From Parasitella parasitica (lineage: Eukaryota > Mucoromycota > Mucoromycetes > Mucorales > Mucoraceae): a stretch of 64,000 nucleotides of DNA. Under the pieces are notes generated by a model. That model was not told the origin of the DNA and searched no databases. It saw only the letters and a program-made list of their open reading frames with translations. The stretch is from NCBI GenBank assembly GCA_025201805.1, contig MU619242.1:329507-393506 (forward strand), written 5' to 3'. This document shows, in pieces, positions 24,948 through 34,957 of this stretch. The position numbers and the translations under genes are program-made. The number at the start of each line of letters is the position of its first letter. Position 1 is the first letter of the stretch.

Positions 24948-26330
24948 TGTTGACATGTTATCTTTAAAGTAACAGTTATTATAAATTATTTCTACTATAT
25001 TGTACAAACGGTCAAAGTATGGAATTAGCTGCGGTAATTCATCAAGTGAAATGGGGAGTCTTAGATTGTTCAATTCAGTCATAATACACACACCATCAAC
25101 ATTTTGACATATATAGAATTGCAGATTGGTGCCTAAAGTTCATGATGATGTAAGTAACCAGTTGCCAGACAATATATTTATCGGTCTACAAAGTATACAA
25201 CTTACCAATAGCCATTACTTGGAAATTTTATTTAGGCTGTATTTGGAAAGGGCAGTTTTACCAAAGATCCCCAAACGATGCAAATCAACATTTATCTTCT
25301 GGCGATTGGTAGCATAATCAATGGTTTTTACTTGGACATAGCCAATAGTTTCACGATCATTTTCAATACAACCATCTGGTCTATTATTAGTGGCTGCTGG
25401 TTGGTCTTCATTACTATTGCAGCTGAAAGTGATTGTGTTAATCCATTTAAAAAGCATGTTATCGTCTTCATTACTATCAAACAAGGATTGAAAGAATGGT
25501 TGCAAATAACGAGCGCACAACTCATGCTCTTTTACTTTCTTCTGTTGTGTGTTGCTCGGAAGGGTTTCAACTAACGCTTTGAAGCATAGCAACAACTTGA
25601 CAAGTATTGGATCCATATCTTCAGTTAAAGTATTACTAACCTTTTTCAAGGCATTGATCTTGGTCAACACTCCGTTGCTGAGATCGTTGGCAAATTTAAA
25701 TTTTAGGCTTTCAAAAATATTCTTTCGAACGCTGTCAAAGCTTGTGGTTTTGAAATAATTATCCAATTCAGCGTCATAGACATATTTTTTAACTATCAAA
25801 ATATTTGACAAGGCAAGGATTTGTTGAAGATTGGACTCGTAACTGAGCAATTTTGAGTCGTTGATACTGTTAAAAGTGTCAAGTTTGAAATCAAAAAATG
25901 CCTTTTGAAGACTACTGTGATTCCTGCTGCTGTTACTGACACAGTTTTCTCTAATCAGACTCTTTGCTTCATCTAAAGTTATCGTTTCTACACTCTCAGC
26001 GACTGAAGAGCTGCGATTCATAGATACAATACTATGGTTGGCAGGAGAGGTACTTGCAGCGCTTGTTGCTTTAGTGCATGAGTCAATGTTGATTTCGTTA
26101 TTTTGATTACATTGATCTTGAACGTTCTTACGATGAGCCCAGTACTGCTGAGCTTGCTTGCTTCTTTTCCACTTATTGAATTTCGAAGGAACTTGTTCTC
26201 TCTTCTCTTTATCTGAAATGTATTCTGTGATTTCTTTAAATCTTCTGATTGCAGTTGTTTGAGAATACGACTGAAAGAAATCAAAGAAAGACAAATGAGA
26301 TAATGTCATTAGATTTTTTTTTGTAGCCAC
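24912..26330 (-). pseudogene. PD-(D/E)XK nuclease-like protein of an expanded fungal family, frameshifted
   Basis: The main frame (26330-25215, 371 codons, MATKKNLMTLSHLSFFDFF) has a Gln/Lys-rich N-terminal region and a helical middle. The C-terminal block is RPDGCIENDRETIGYVQVKT, then INVDLHRLGIFGKTAL. PD, 15 residues, then xVK fits a PD-(D/E)XK nuclease core, but the acidic residue is Gln (CAA) here. The frame stops at 25215. A one-base frame change near 25230 plus an intron (GTAAGT near 25205 to TTTAG near 25134) restores a clear continuation: NFQVMAI, GTNLQFYICQNVDGVCIMTE, LNNLRLPISLDELPQLIPYF, to a stop at 24912. I recall many such proteins in Mucorales genomes, with GYVEVK where this has GYVQVK, but could not search. 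The function is unknown; this copy is probably inactive. An inverted copy of its 3' part lies just upstream. Confidence 0.6.
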
Positions 26331-26440
26331 GTTGTTTTGCTGAGTTTTCTATTTTGGCGTTGTTTTGTTCGCATGTTGATGGTGTGTGTATATGACTGAA
26401 TTGAACAGTCTAAGACTCCCATTTCACTTGATGAATTACC
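25033..26440. repeat. Inverted repeat, arms 25033-25102 and 26373-26440
   Basis: The left arm (70 nt, inside the last exon of the minus-strand gene) is nearly the exact reverse complement of the right arm (68 nt), with one substitution and two single-base gaps. The right arm starts ATGTTGATGGTGTGTGTA and ends GATGAATTACC. The right arm is therefore a plus-strand fragment of the same gene's 3' end, 43 bp upstream of the minus-strand gene's start. A transcript spanning both arms could fold back on itself. Confidence 0.85.
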
Positions 26441-26826
26441 ACCAACATTTTCAAAAAAGTGTCTAAAAAGGAGAAGTGGCTTCCAAGGAGACGTAGTGGT
26501 TACATTACTGCTTTGTTGGAATCATGCAGCAGATCAGCTATTCTACACTAAACAAAATTGATGTCTTTCCCACGGCAACGTATGCCATTGTTTCAACTTT
26601 ATAGTCATCAAATCAAGGAGGCAAATGCTTTATTTGGTAATAACTCTTTTTTTTCTTCCTTTCAATCTGTCTGTTTTAGCAATGTATTGCTGATTCAGTG
26701 AGAGCAGCTGGTATGATAGAAGTCGATATTTTGAAGTCGTGGCAGAACAAACAGGGAATGGTACAATAGTTTCTGCGCAAATAAATGGGAGATTAGCTTC
26801 ATCGCTTACATGACCTCAAAATGCTT
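26441..26826. other. Intergenic, no supported gene
   Basis: A short plus-strand frame (26562 onward, MSFPRQRMPLFQLYSHQIKE) followed by a good-looking intron (GTAATA...TTTTAG, about 26640-26680) does not splice into a consistent frame. I do not call a gene. Confidence 0.4.
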
Positions 26827-27138
26827 TCAATAGTAATTAGCATTGTGGTCAATGTTGTAGGTCTTTGCTTGTACACGATGAAGAGATATGCTTTGTCCTG
26901 AATATATAACTCTTCTGTACGGGTCAGAACAATGACTGTCTCGATGAATTTTGAGTGCTCCGATGCCATTATATTGTATTTCCATTGATTCAGAATCGCG
27001 AGGGAAGTCGTAGCACGTATTTTCGGCAAGCTGTGAATTTATTACCTCACCGTTAACAGATATGGTGTCACCGTCCTGGGCAGAGGCAAAAGAGAGAGCA
27101 GCGAGGAAGAGTGAAATTGAAAAAAACTTGAGTACCAT
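26827..27138 (-). CDS. Small secreted protein, unknown
   Basis: A single-exon 103-residue protein. Residues 1-21 (MVLKFFSISLFLAALSFASA+Q) form a textbook signal peptide with an ASA-Q cleavage site. The mature part is about 82 residues with only two cysteines (NTCYDF and SHCSDPYRR), enough for one disulfide, and is Ser/Tyr/Asn-rich with no membrane segment. A TATAAAAG box lies about 50 bp upstream. The size and signal peptide resemble small secreted or effector-like fungal proteins, but I recognise no family and infer no host interaction. Confidence 0.75.
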   Translation of the reverse strand: MVLKFFSISLFLAALSFASAQDGDTISVNGEVINSQLAENTCYDFPRDSESMEIQYNGIGALKIHRDSHCSDPYRRVIYSGQSISLHRVQAKTYNIDHNANYY

Positions 27139-28689
27139 TTTTTTTATCTGTATGATGAATTGTCTTTGTAACTTAAAAATTGAATGCTTTTATATTCAAT
27201 TTGCTTGAGTCAAAGCACGAGGAGCCATGATATTGATTGTATTTTTCTTTCTTCCTTTTGTTCGGATGAGTAGAATACTTTTTAGCTGTCATGATATCTT
27301 CTCTGCTGTGAAATTAAGTGACCCGTGTCGATTGTTATTTTGCAGCATGAGTCCAATGTGCTGCTGCGAAACCTCTGCTTTACTTCAAAAATTGAGAAAT
27401 AAAATTTTGAACATGATGGCTTAATTGCTATTGACTCGCTAATGTACAAATAAAGTAGTATCCGCCTAATACAATGGTCTTATTGTGCTTAGGCTTGACA
27501 AGACCAAAACAAGACACCTTTTGGGGTATATATGGTAAACATAACAGTCATTGTTTATGATTGCCATTGTGATTGTATGTAATTATATTGATAATGCCAA
27601 GAGTTGGTCTGCCATCAGCCTTACAGAGAACCTATCGTTATTTTATAACCTAACCTAATGCCAACTCATATTTGTAAAGCAGCTCGCATCTTGATGACAG
27701 CTGCAACCTCAAACTGATCATTGACAGTGGCGGAGTGCGCAAGACGCTCATTCTCTCTCTTATACCATAAAATAGGGCATTACCATAGTTTGATAGCGAA
27801 TATTAGAAACTGTCTTGCGTCAAATATGGCTATATTACACAAACATATTTTCCAAGAGAATAACCTGCTAATCAAACCACAAATGCTTGTTTTTGTACAT
27901 CAACAATAGGTTTTCATAATTTTCAGCATGCCATGTTGGAGGTTTACAGTCGTTACCTTTTTTTTTTCAAAACGTTTTGGGAGAATAATGATACCCACAC
28001 TTTTGGAACAATATTGAGAAGGACATATCTGGTAGACTTTTTATCCTGAACTGCTGCTTTCGTTGTATCAATAGTATACACTAACAACCTAATATGCATC
28101 GAAGTAGCGTTGGAAGGTATAAACTTATAAGCTCAAAAAAATGACATGAAATCTTCTCAAATCTAAAAGATCCTTTGGTAACATCTATGGGTAATATTGT
28201 CAGTTTCCTAGTTATTAGTATCAATTTCCATATCAGAGCTGGCATTTGATAGGGATTGCAGAACCAGGGCCAGATAGCTCTTACGTTCTCCGTGATTACT
28301 GTTGTTCATTTTATTTTCTACATCTATTTTTCACAAATAACTCTCATTGAGAGTATGCTTATACTCTGACCTTGAGACAGCATTCATCATGTTCACGCAA
28401 CCTGACACGAACAATTTATATTTTTCTTCTTTGTTCGAAATGATACAAATTCTCAATAGCAAAACCACAAAGAGCACAACCAGGAATCAGGGACTTGGTC
28501 AAAACAATATGACGACACCAAGGTGTACAGAGCAGGAACATACGAGCGTTTTTCATTTTTGCTTGAACTGGATACTGTACTCATCGATATCGCTTGTTTT
28601 TATGATGGCTTTTGCATTGTATACACGTTGATTAATAAAAGACAAACATTAACCGGAATTGGAGGGGCCACTTGGGACGATGCCTAACA
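27139..28689. other. Intergenic, nothing recognised
   Basis: AT-rich. Short open frames (27227-27424, 28347-28631) lack recognisable content. The right part may be decayed flank of the MULE element. Confidence 0.45.
27187..27194 (-). promoter_or_regulatory. TATA box of the small secreted protein gene
   Basis: TATAAAAG on the minus strand, about 50 bp upstream of the ATG at 27138, at a spacing suited to a short 5' leader. Confidence 0.6.
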
Positions 28690-30635
28690 TGAAAGCAATT
28701 ACTTTCAGGACGACAAAAAAAAAAGATAGTTAGTCTCTATTTCCGGTACGCTGCCTTGGAATGTCATCCTGCTGGAGAAAAGCGCCAAAGGATCAATCAC
28801 GAAAGGGGGTGTGTCAGGTGTTGTTCGTGATCTCCAAAAGCCAAGCAAAAAGATTAATTGTAGTGCTAAACTCAAAGTAACCTGTTACAAAAACAATCCT
28901 GGCTATGCAACCTTCATTTATACCGGAGAACATAATCGCGATGTTGGAAGGTTGAATGATTTACAACATTTGCCATTATCGAAAGAAGCAAGAGAACTAA
29001 TTGAGCAACGATTAAGGGAAAACTTCAGCAAAAGGCAAACAAGAATCGCCATCAAGACGAATTACAATAAGTTTATTACAGAGAATCAAGTGCTGGCTGG
29101 CCTTGATAATTCGACTTCTTCCCTGATCCATCAAGATCAAATGGTTCATGCAGATGAGATTCACAACATCTACAAAAAAATCCAAGAAAAATTTTTGTTT
29201 GAAAGCAAGAGACCATAAAACTTTGGCTACAAGAATTATCTTTGCAAAAAGGAAATGTTACCTTTCTGGGCACTGATTTTAACTCTAATTACACCTTTGG
29301 CTTCGTATCTCCATGGCAAAAAGCATTATTGTCTACATCAATATCAATTTGCTTAGATGCAACCCACTGCGTTAAAAGTATCAGCCAAGGTGTCTTGTAT
29401 AGTATTGTGATTAAGCATCCGTATACGAGTACATGATGCCCTGTTGCGTTTATGTACACAATTGATCACTCTTTGCAACCAATAGCAGCCTTTTTACGTT
29501 TTGTAAAAGAACAAATTGCCGTGCCAAACTTACAAAAAATTACAATAGATGTCAGCACTACTGGTACCACTAACGAAGTATTTCCTGAAGTTAGTGTCTA
29601 ATAGTGTTTGTTTCACGTTGCAAGAGCTTGGATGGCAAAGATACGAGATACCATCAAGCTGGGTAGCACGGCTCAGAATCAACAAGTTCACAGGGCGATA
29701 ATTGCACAGTTGAAGAGCATGATGTGGGAAAAGAGTCCAGATGCATTTGTCTTCAAAGTGACAAATTTTCTTGTAATGTTCCATCAATACACAGAATTCT
29801 TGATTTACATGGACACATAATACTTTGCACAAGGAAAGTATCGGCACTGGTGCGCTGCATATCAGCTGCAAATGTTCTCAAACATGGAGACCAATAACTT
29901 CGTTGAAAGTTGGCATAACCAACTAAAAACATTATACCTTAAAAGAAAGCGTAACAGACACATTGGCCGCTTAATTTACATCCTTGTCAATGATATTGAA
30001 CCGGATTTTATCCAGAATACCAATAAAATTTGCTTAAATACACGGAGGATGAGACCTCAAGAGAGAAGATGTCGACATAGAGAAATGGGGGCTGAAGCAA
30101 TCAATGTAGCGATTTTTGAGTTTATGGTTGTGGAGTTGCTCAACGACAGTGAAACTCTCAAATCTGCTATCCAGTTCTCAAAACAAAAGATGTTCAGTAT
30201 GAAATCATCGTCCAAAATGAAGAAATGCGATCATACGCTTGTCAGACTTCCAATGAAACCAAACAGCTTGCAATCATATGCATTTGTTGAAATGTTGGTG
30301 TAGAGACCTCATGGCATATCAAGGTAATATTCTATATAGCCAAAACCCAAAGATTAGCAAGCTAATTTGGTCTAATAGTACCTATCTCTACTGTGCAAAG
30401 AACACCACGAGATACTGCTGTTATCAATCCTTTGCCTCTCCAAACTGCTGATACCAGAATAGATGGCTGTATAGTCAACATCTCATCTGTAATAAATACT
30501 TTGAAATTTGACAACAACATAAACTTGAATGGAGATCAAATCCGGTAGTTACAAACAGCTACAAATATGTTAAGAGGCGTACTTCCTACCACTACTGATA
30601 CAGCTACAAACAGTAATCTTACCACCCAACGAAGA
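28690..30635 (+). pseudogene. MULE-type transposase, multiply frameshifted
   Basis: Blocks of a Mutator-like transposase in order, in changing frames. A Cys/His start is ALECHPAGEKRQRINHERGC. Then SAKLKVTCYKNNPGYATFIY and GEHNRDVGRLNDLQHLPLSK follow. The start of the DDE domain is STSISICLDATHCVKSISQG then VLYSIVIKHPYT, where D-A-T-H is the first catalytic Asp context. Next are TIDHSLQPIAAFLRFVKEQI and KITIDVSTTGTTNEV. The C-terminal block is ETNNFVESWHNQLKTLYL, part of the 'N..ESwH..lK' signature. A tail continues through one TAG to about 30635. At least four frameshifts or stops make it inactive. Terminal inverted repeats were not identified. Confidence 0.8.
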
Positions 30636-32560
30636 TAAGCTATTAAATAAAAATAAAATGCATTTGTTGTAAAAGATAAACGTCATCCACTGACGAATTC
30701 AAGCTCGTCTTATTTTAGGAGGAAATAAGGAATTCGAAAATAACTTTTATTATATAACTGATGATTGCGCCCGCCGCTTGATTACACTCAAAACTCTGTA
30801 ATTTACGCGGAGCAAGTAATAAAAATCTTTAAAAAAAAAAAAAAAAAAAAAATAACTTTTATTTAAGCTGTAAATTTACTGTATCCGCAAAATAACTCGT
30901 AACTTCTCATCATTTTAAGAATATGGAGATATACAATGATCTACAGTAATGCATTGGTCTTTTATTGTCTAAAACCACATCTATTATGCTATACCTTCTA
31001 GAATAATAATAAATCTTAAATATCCTTAATAGTATTAAGGCTATTTTGTAAAAGTGCCATTTAACAAATTATTAGATAGAGACAATATTAACTTGTGTTT
31101 GCAACTACGTAAAATAAAAAAATTATTTTTATTTAGTCTGTAATACAGGTAGAATAAGACAGTGGTGGTATCATACTCTTTTTATTTATATACAAGGGAT
31201 AACAATTTTGGCCCAAAAGAAAACCTTAAAGTGAAGTCGATTCATCCAGTACTTATGTCCCTCTTCAAATTTCATCAAACCTCCAGAAATGATTGATATT
31301 CTATCCCTAGGTAAAAAGTAGGAAAATATGAGATCCAGCAACAGCATGTCCAACCCAGCCTAATTACCATTAACGAACTTCTTTGAAGAGCTATCACAAC
31401 TTGTAGACCCGAGATCAATAAACGCACCCTTAAGAAGCTTGTAATGTAGATTAGATTCTATTCGCGTTTTGATTGTTCATAATAAAGGTATTCAAAGAGG
31501 TCGTACATATATTAAAAAAGGGACTAGCTAGAATATCTCCTACCAAAATTCCAGTATAAACTCTCAAAGTCTATTGCACTACAGAGCATCAAGGCGTTTT
31601 CAAGAGACAAATGTTATTATGCGAGCCGCTTCTAATATTCGATTGTATAAAGAAGAGAATAAAAGAAAGTTTTGCGTCACTGGCATGGGAAGCCAACCAA
31701 GCTCTGCAAAATAACCTGACCAGATACATACATCACAACAAAGTCCCAAAGATGTAAGTAGCCGTGTGTCACTCCTTCTTCATATCGGAACCAAGTCAGG
31801 TCTCTTCGTCTAGATGCCTCTTATTTTGATGAACATTATTATGCGAGCCGCTTCTAATATTCGATTGTATAAAGAAGAGAATAAAAGAAAGTTCTGCGTC
31901 ACTGGCATGGGAAGCCAACCGAGCTCTGCAAAATAATCTGACCAGATACATACATCACAACAAAGTCCCAAAGATGTAAGTAGCCGTGTGTCATTCCTTC
32001 TTCATATCGGAACCAAGTCAGATCAAAATAAGGAGCTGTAGTGCTAATAGGGTATGCGGTAATTCAGAGCTGATAAGCCATAACTACTGTGTATTCATTT
32101 AATGACCAAAAAGTGGATCGAGGAGTACAGTTAAAAACAAAAGTAAAAGTGAGTTAGATACTTTGGCCTGACATTTATATATTTGCTGATTAGTTCATTC
32201 TATAAAGGAATAAACAGCTTTAGAGCAAATTAATCCATAATGAGTACTTACAAGGAAACTCCAATAAAGCATTTGTTAATTTAGCTTCCAAACAGCAGCG
32301 CTATAGAAAATCTAAACAAAACAAACTTATTAGTTATACTCAAACATGACAATAATTAAAAGCCAAACGAAGGAGATGCAAGATTTTTTTCAATAAAGAA
32401 ATAATACCTCAAACCGGAGATTTAAAAGTCAAACACGTATATGGATACGTCACCCTTTGCTGAACGTTCATTTATCAGTCATTCATTTTATTCACCAAAT
32501 AAATAATCTCTTGTGAGAGCCTTATATTAATTATATAATGCCGAATACGCTTATAACATC
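30636..32560. other. Intergenic region with direct repeat
   Basis: Very AT-rich. It contains a 23-nt A run (30832-30853), recurring AATAACTTTTATT-like strings (about 30738, 30852, 31115) and the 186-bp direct repeat listed separately. No intact gene is seen. Confidence 0.5.
31614..32021. repeat. 186-bp direct repeat (31614-31799 and 31836-32021)
   Basis: Two copies in the same orientation, offset by 222 bp, with four visible transitions (TTTTGCG/TTCTGCG, ACCAAG/ACCGAG, AACCTG/AATCTG, CACTCC/CATTCC). Each copy can be read as SLAWEANQALQNNLTRYIHH then NKVPKM, followed by a donor-like GTAAGTAG. The unit may therefore be a duplicated exon and splice-site fragment of an unknown mobile element or gene. 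Confidence 0.85.
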
Positions 32561-34192
32561 ATGGATTATTCATACAGATTAAAACACGACAACCCTTCAT
32601 TTAAATATTTTTCTGACCATCCTATTATCGAATGGTCTTTCGCAAATTTCACCCGTTCATTTGATGACGGCCAAATAAAACCAACAAACTTTACAAAAAT
32701 TAAAAACACCTATATATCCAAAATGAAAGACATTCAAAAGTTAAATGATGTACCGTATTTCGTGAAGGAAGAAGTCCGACGCTTATTATCCTTAATAGAA
32801 TCCCTTGAAGAAGAGTCTTCAAGCTTCAGTGTTAACATTACAGCACATGATTCTAACATCTACAATGCTTCTGTCTCAGGTACTCTCAATTTTAACCAGC
32901 AGCAGCAATCAGCAGAAAGAGCTCAGCAGCAAAAAGATGTCGAGTCTGTACTAAACATGGAGCATTCTGCTTCTGGGAAGAGCGATGAAGAGAAAAGTGA
33001 TGAAGAAGAGCGCGATGAAGAGGACAAAATTCCCTCCGATTTATCAATCGACCACCATCCAAACCGTACTTGCGAGTACAGTCTTAAAATCATAGGTTCA
33101 GATGAGGACAAAGAAGAAATAAACTCAACCAGACCTGCGAAGACTTCAAATGAGTCAAAACGGATGTTAAATGATATCTGTATCTCTGATTTATGCCTTC
33201 GTTTTAAGGAGGCATCCTTTAAATTGGCTAAAAACACTGATCCTTCACGACTATCTGATATTCGTCTTCTCACCTTGAATGATATTTATATATTTGATAG
33301 AAACTTTTTGTCTTCTGTTAGCAAATATTTTTCAACTAAAGTCCACACCATACTCAAACCTACTTTATCTTTTGATGCTTATCTCCCTACAAGAGGCTTA
33401 AATTGTTACGACTGGTGCATGGATATCGAAGTATCACCTCCCGTTGATTATATCACTTCAATAACGCTGTGTGCTGATTTACTTAAAGAAGCCTGAGACA
33501 GTAAAAATTTCTTGGATATACACACTGCTCAGATTTTGACCCAGATCCTCCCAGTTCTAGTCAATGGTCCTCCTGAAGACTCAACTGAAGATAGTTACGT
33601 ACACTATTACCTCTCACCACTACTGTCATCGGTCTTTTCAACTGATCCTCTGTTAAAGATGAAATGGGCTAACGGCAAATTAATGAACAATCAAAATGAA
33701 TACAAACCTGATTTTCTGGTATACAATACCTCCGGCAGCAAAAGGTGTGTAATTATTATTGCAGAGTTCAAACCTACCGAGAAAAACTCGTATGTTGAAT
33801 CAGACCTGGTGAAGCTTGCCCAACAAATGAAGGTGACCTTAAACGAAATGATTATGAATGGAGTTTCAAAACCTGAAGTCTGTGGTGTTCACTGTGAAGG
33901 TGAAAATGTGTATACGTATATCATGGACCTCCCCTCTCCCAAGCTCTACAGATTAGCCAATGCTTCTAAAATTAAACTCTTCAAAAGCTTGGATCAAATC
34001 TCGCTTCTCCCAAGTGTGATTACACATCTGTTATGTTTGAAGAATGTTGCCTCAAAGACTGCTACCAAGGTTGAAACTGCTTCGCTGTATAGTTACAACA
34101 ATTTAAAACGTCCAGCTCCAAATCCACCTGAAGAATGGTTATCAAGTGTAAAGGCTGTCCTCTCCCGTTTACCCAAAAAACAAAAGAAATAA
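32561..34192 (+). CDS. PD-(D/E)XK nuclease-like protein with one in-frame TGA
   Basis: The frame from MDYSYRLKHDNPSFKYFSD runs 311 codons to TGA at 33494-33496 and then continues in the same frame to 34192, 544 codons in total. The first half has a helical region, a Gln-rich patch and an acidic KSDEEKSDEEERDEED stretch. The second half carries VHYYLSPLLSSVFSTDPLLK, then MKWANGK, then YKPDFLVY...CVIIIAEFKPTEK. This fits a PD-(D/E)XK core, with PD at about residue 382 and E-F-K about 18 residues on. It ends in a basic tail RLPKKQKK. The core and length match a Mucoromycota-restricted expanded family I recall, function unknown. The TGA sits in KEA*DSKNF and may derive from TGG (Trp). Alternatives are two separate proteins, readthrough, or removal as a 33-nt GTGTGC...ACAG intron. 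Confidence 0.65.
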
Positions 34193-34957
34193 ACACTATA
34201 TCCTATTATATTGTATTAATTAATAATAAATTCATGTGTGTCTTAAGTAGCTAGTAAACTTCCTGTAAACTCTTAGAGACTTCATCCTAAATTTTTGGAT
34301 AAAGAATATTTATAATTGCTTATTAGAAGCTGGCCAAATTATTTGTAAATTGGAGTTCAATCATTTGACCAAGTTAGTCCCATTTTTCTGGGAAACTTAA
34401 TCTCACACAAGTGTTCAAAATAATTCAAAAAGTCGGGCAGAGTTTTCAAAAATTCGGTACATTGAGAGTGGAAGCACTGTAGGTTATCAGAATGCGCCAA
34501 TTGGGACGTTCCTAATTTTTGAAGAGTTAATTGGCACCGGAGGCTGTATGAAAACTCCTCTTCGTACGTCTCTCTCCCTATCAACTAGCATAGGGCACAG
34601 GCACAGGCACTGGCACAGGCACAGGCACAGGCACACAAGCATATACACTACGCTTATTCACAGACTATATTAAACAATCTAATTTTATTTGTTTCCCTTT
34701 TCCCCCATAATTTTTTTTTCCTTTCTTTCATTTCCTTTCCTTCTCACATCTTTATTGCTTTTCTCCTCTATATCTCTAATTTTTACTTGTTTCTTCTTTT
34801 TGTATATAACTATAATAGTTATATAACTACATGTTTATTTAACTACCTTTCAGCTACTGGAAATCATAAAGTAGATAACAAAATATATTTTCTTCCCTCT
34901 CCTTTTTGATAATTTTTTCTTGGAAACTACAGATTCTGTGACAACAGCGACACTATT
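34193..34957. other. Intergenic and UPF0658 5' flank
   Basis: Contains the GGCACA minisatellite and a long CT-rich tract (about 34690-34800) typical of fungal promoters. No gene is recognised. Confidence 0.5.
34594..34635. repeat. Hexanucleotide minisatellite (GGCACA)7
   Basis: Seven tandem GGCACA units, the third being GGCACT, about 320 bp upstream of the UPF0658 start. Confidence 0.9.

Noticed and set aside
26562-26772. Small two-exon gene (MSFPRQRMPLFQLYSHQIKE plus QCIADSVRAAGMIEVDILKS)
   Set aside because: The attractive intron (GTAATA to TTTTAG) does not join the two parts in a common frame, and no family is recognised.
34594-34635. CRISPR-like or satellite array
   Set aside because: Units are six bases long without spacers; it is a simple minisatellite, and the genome is eukaryotic.
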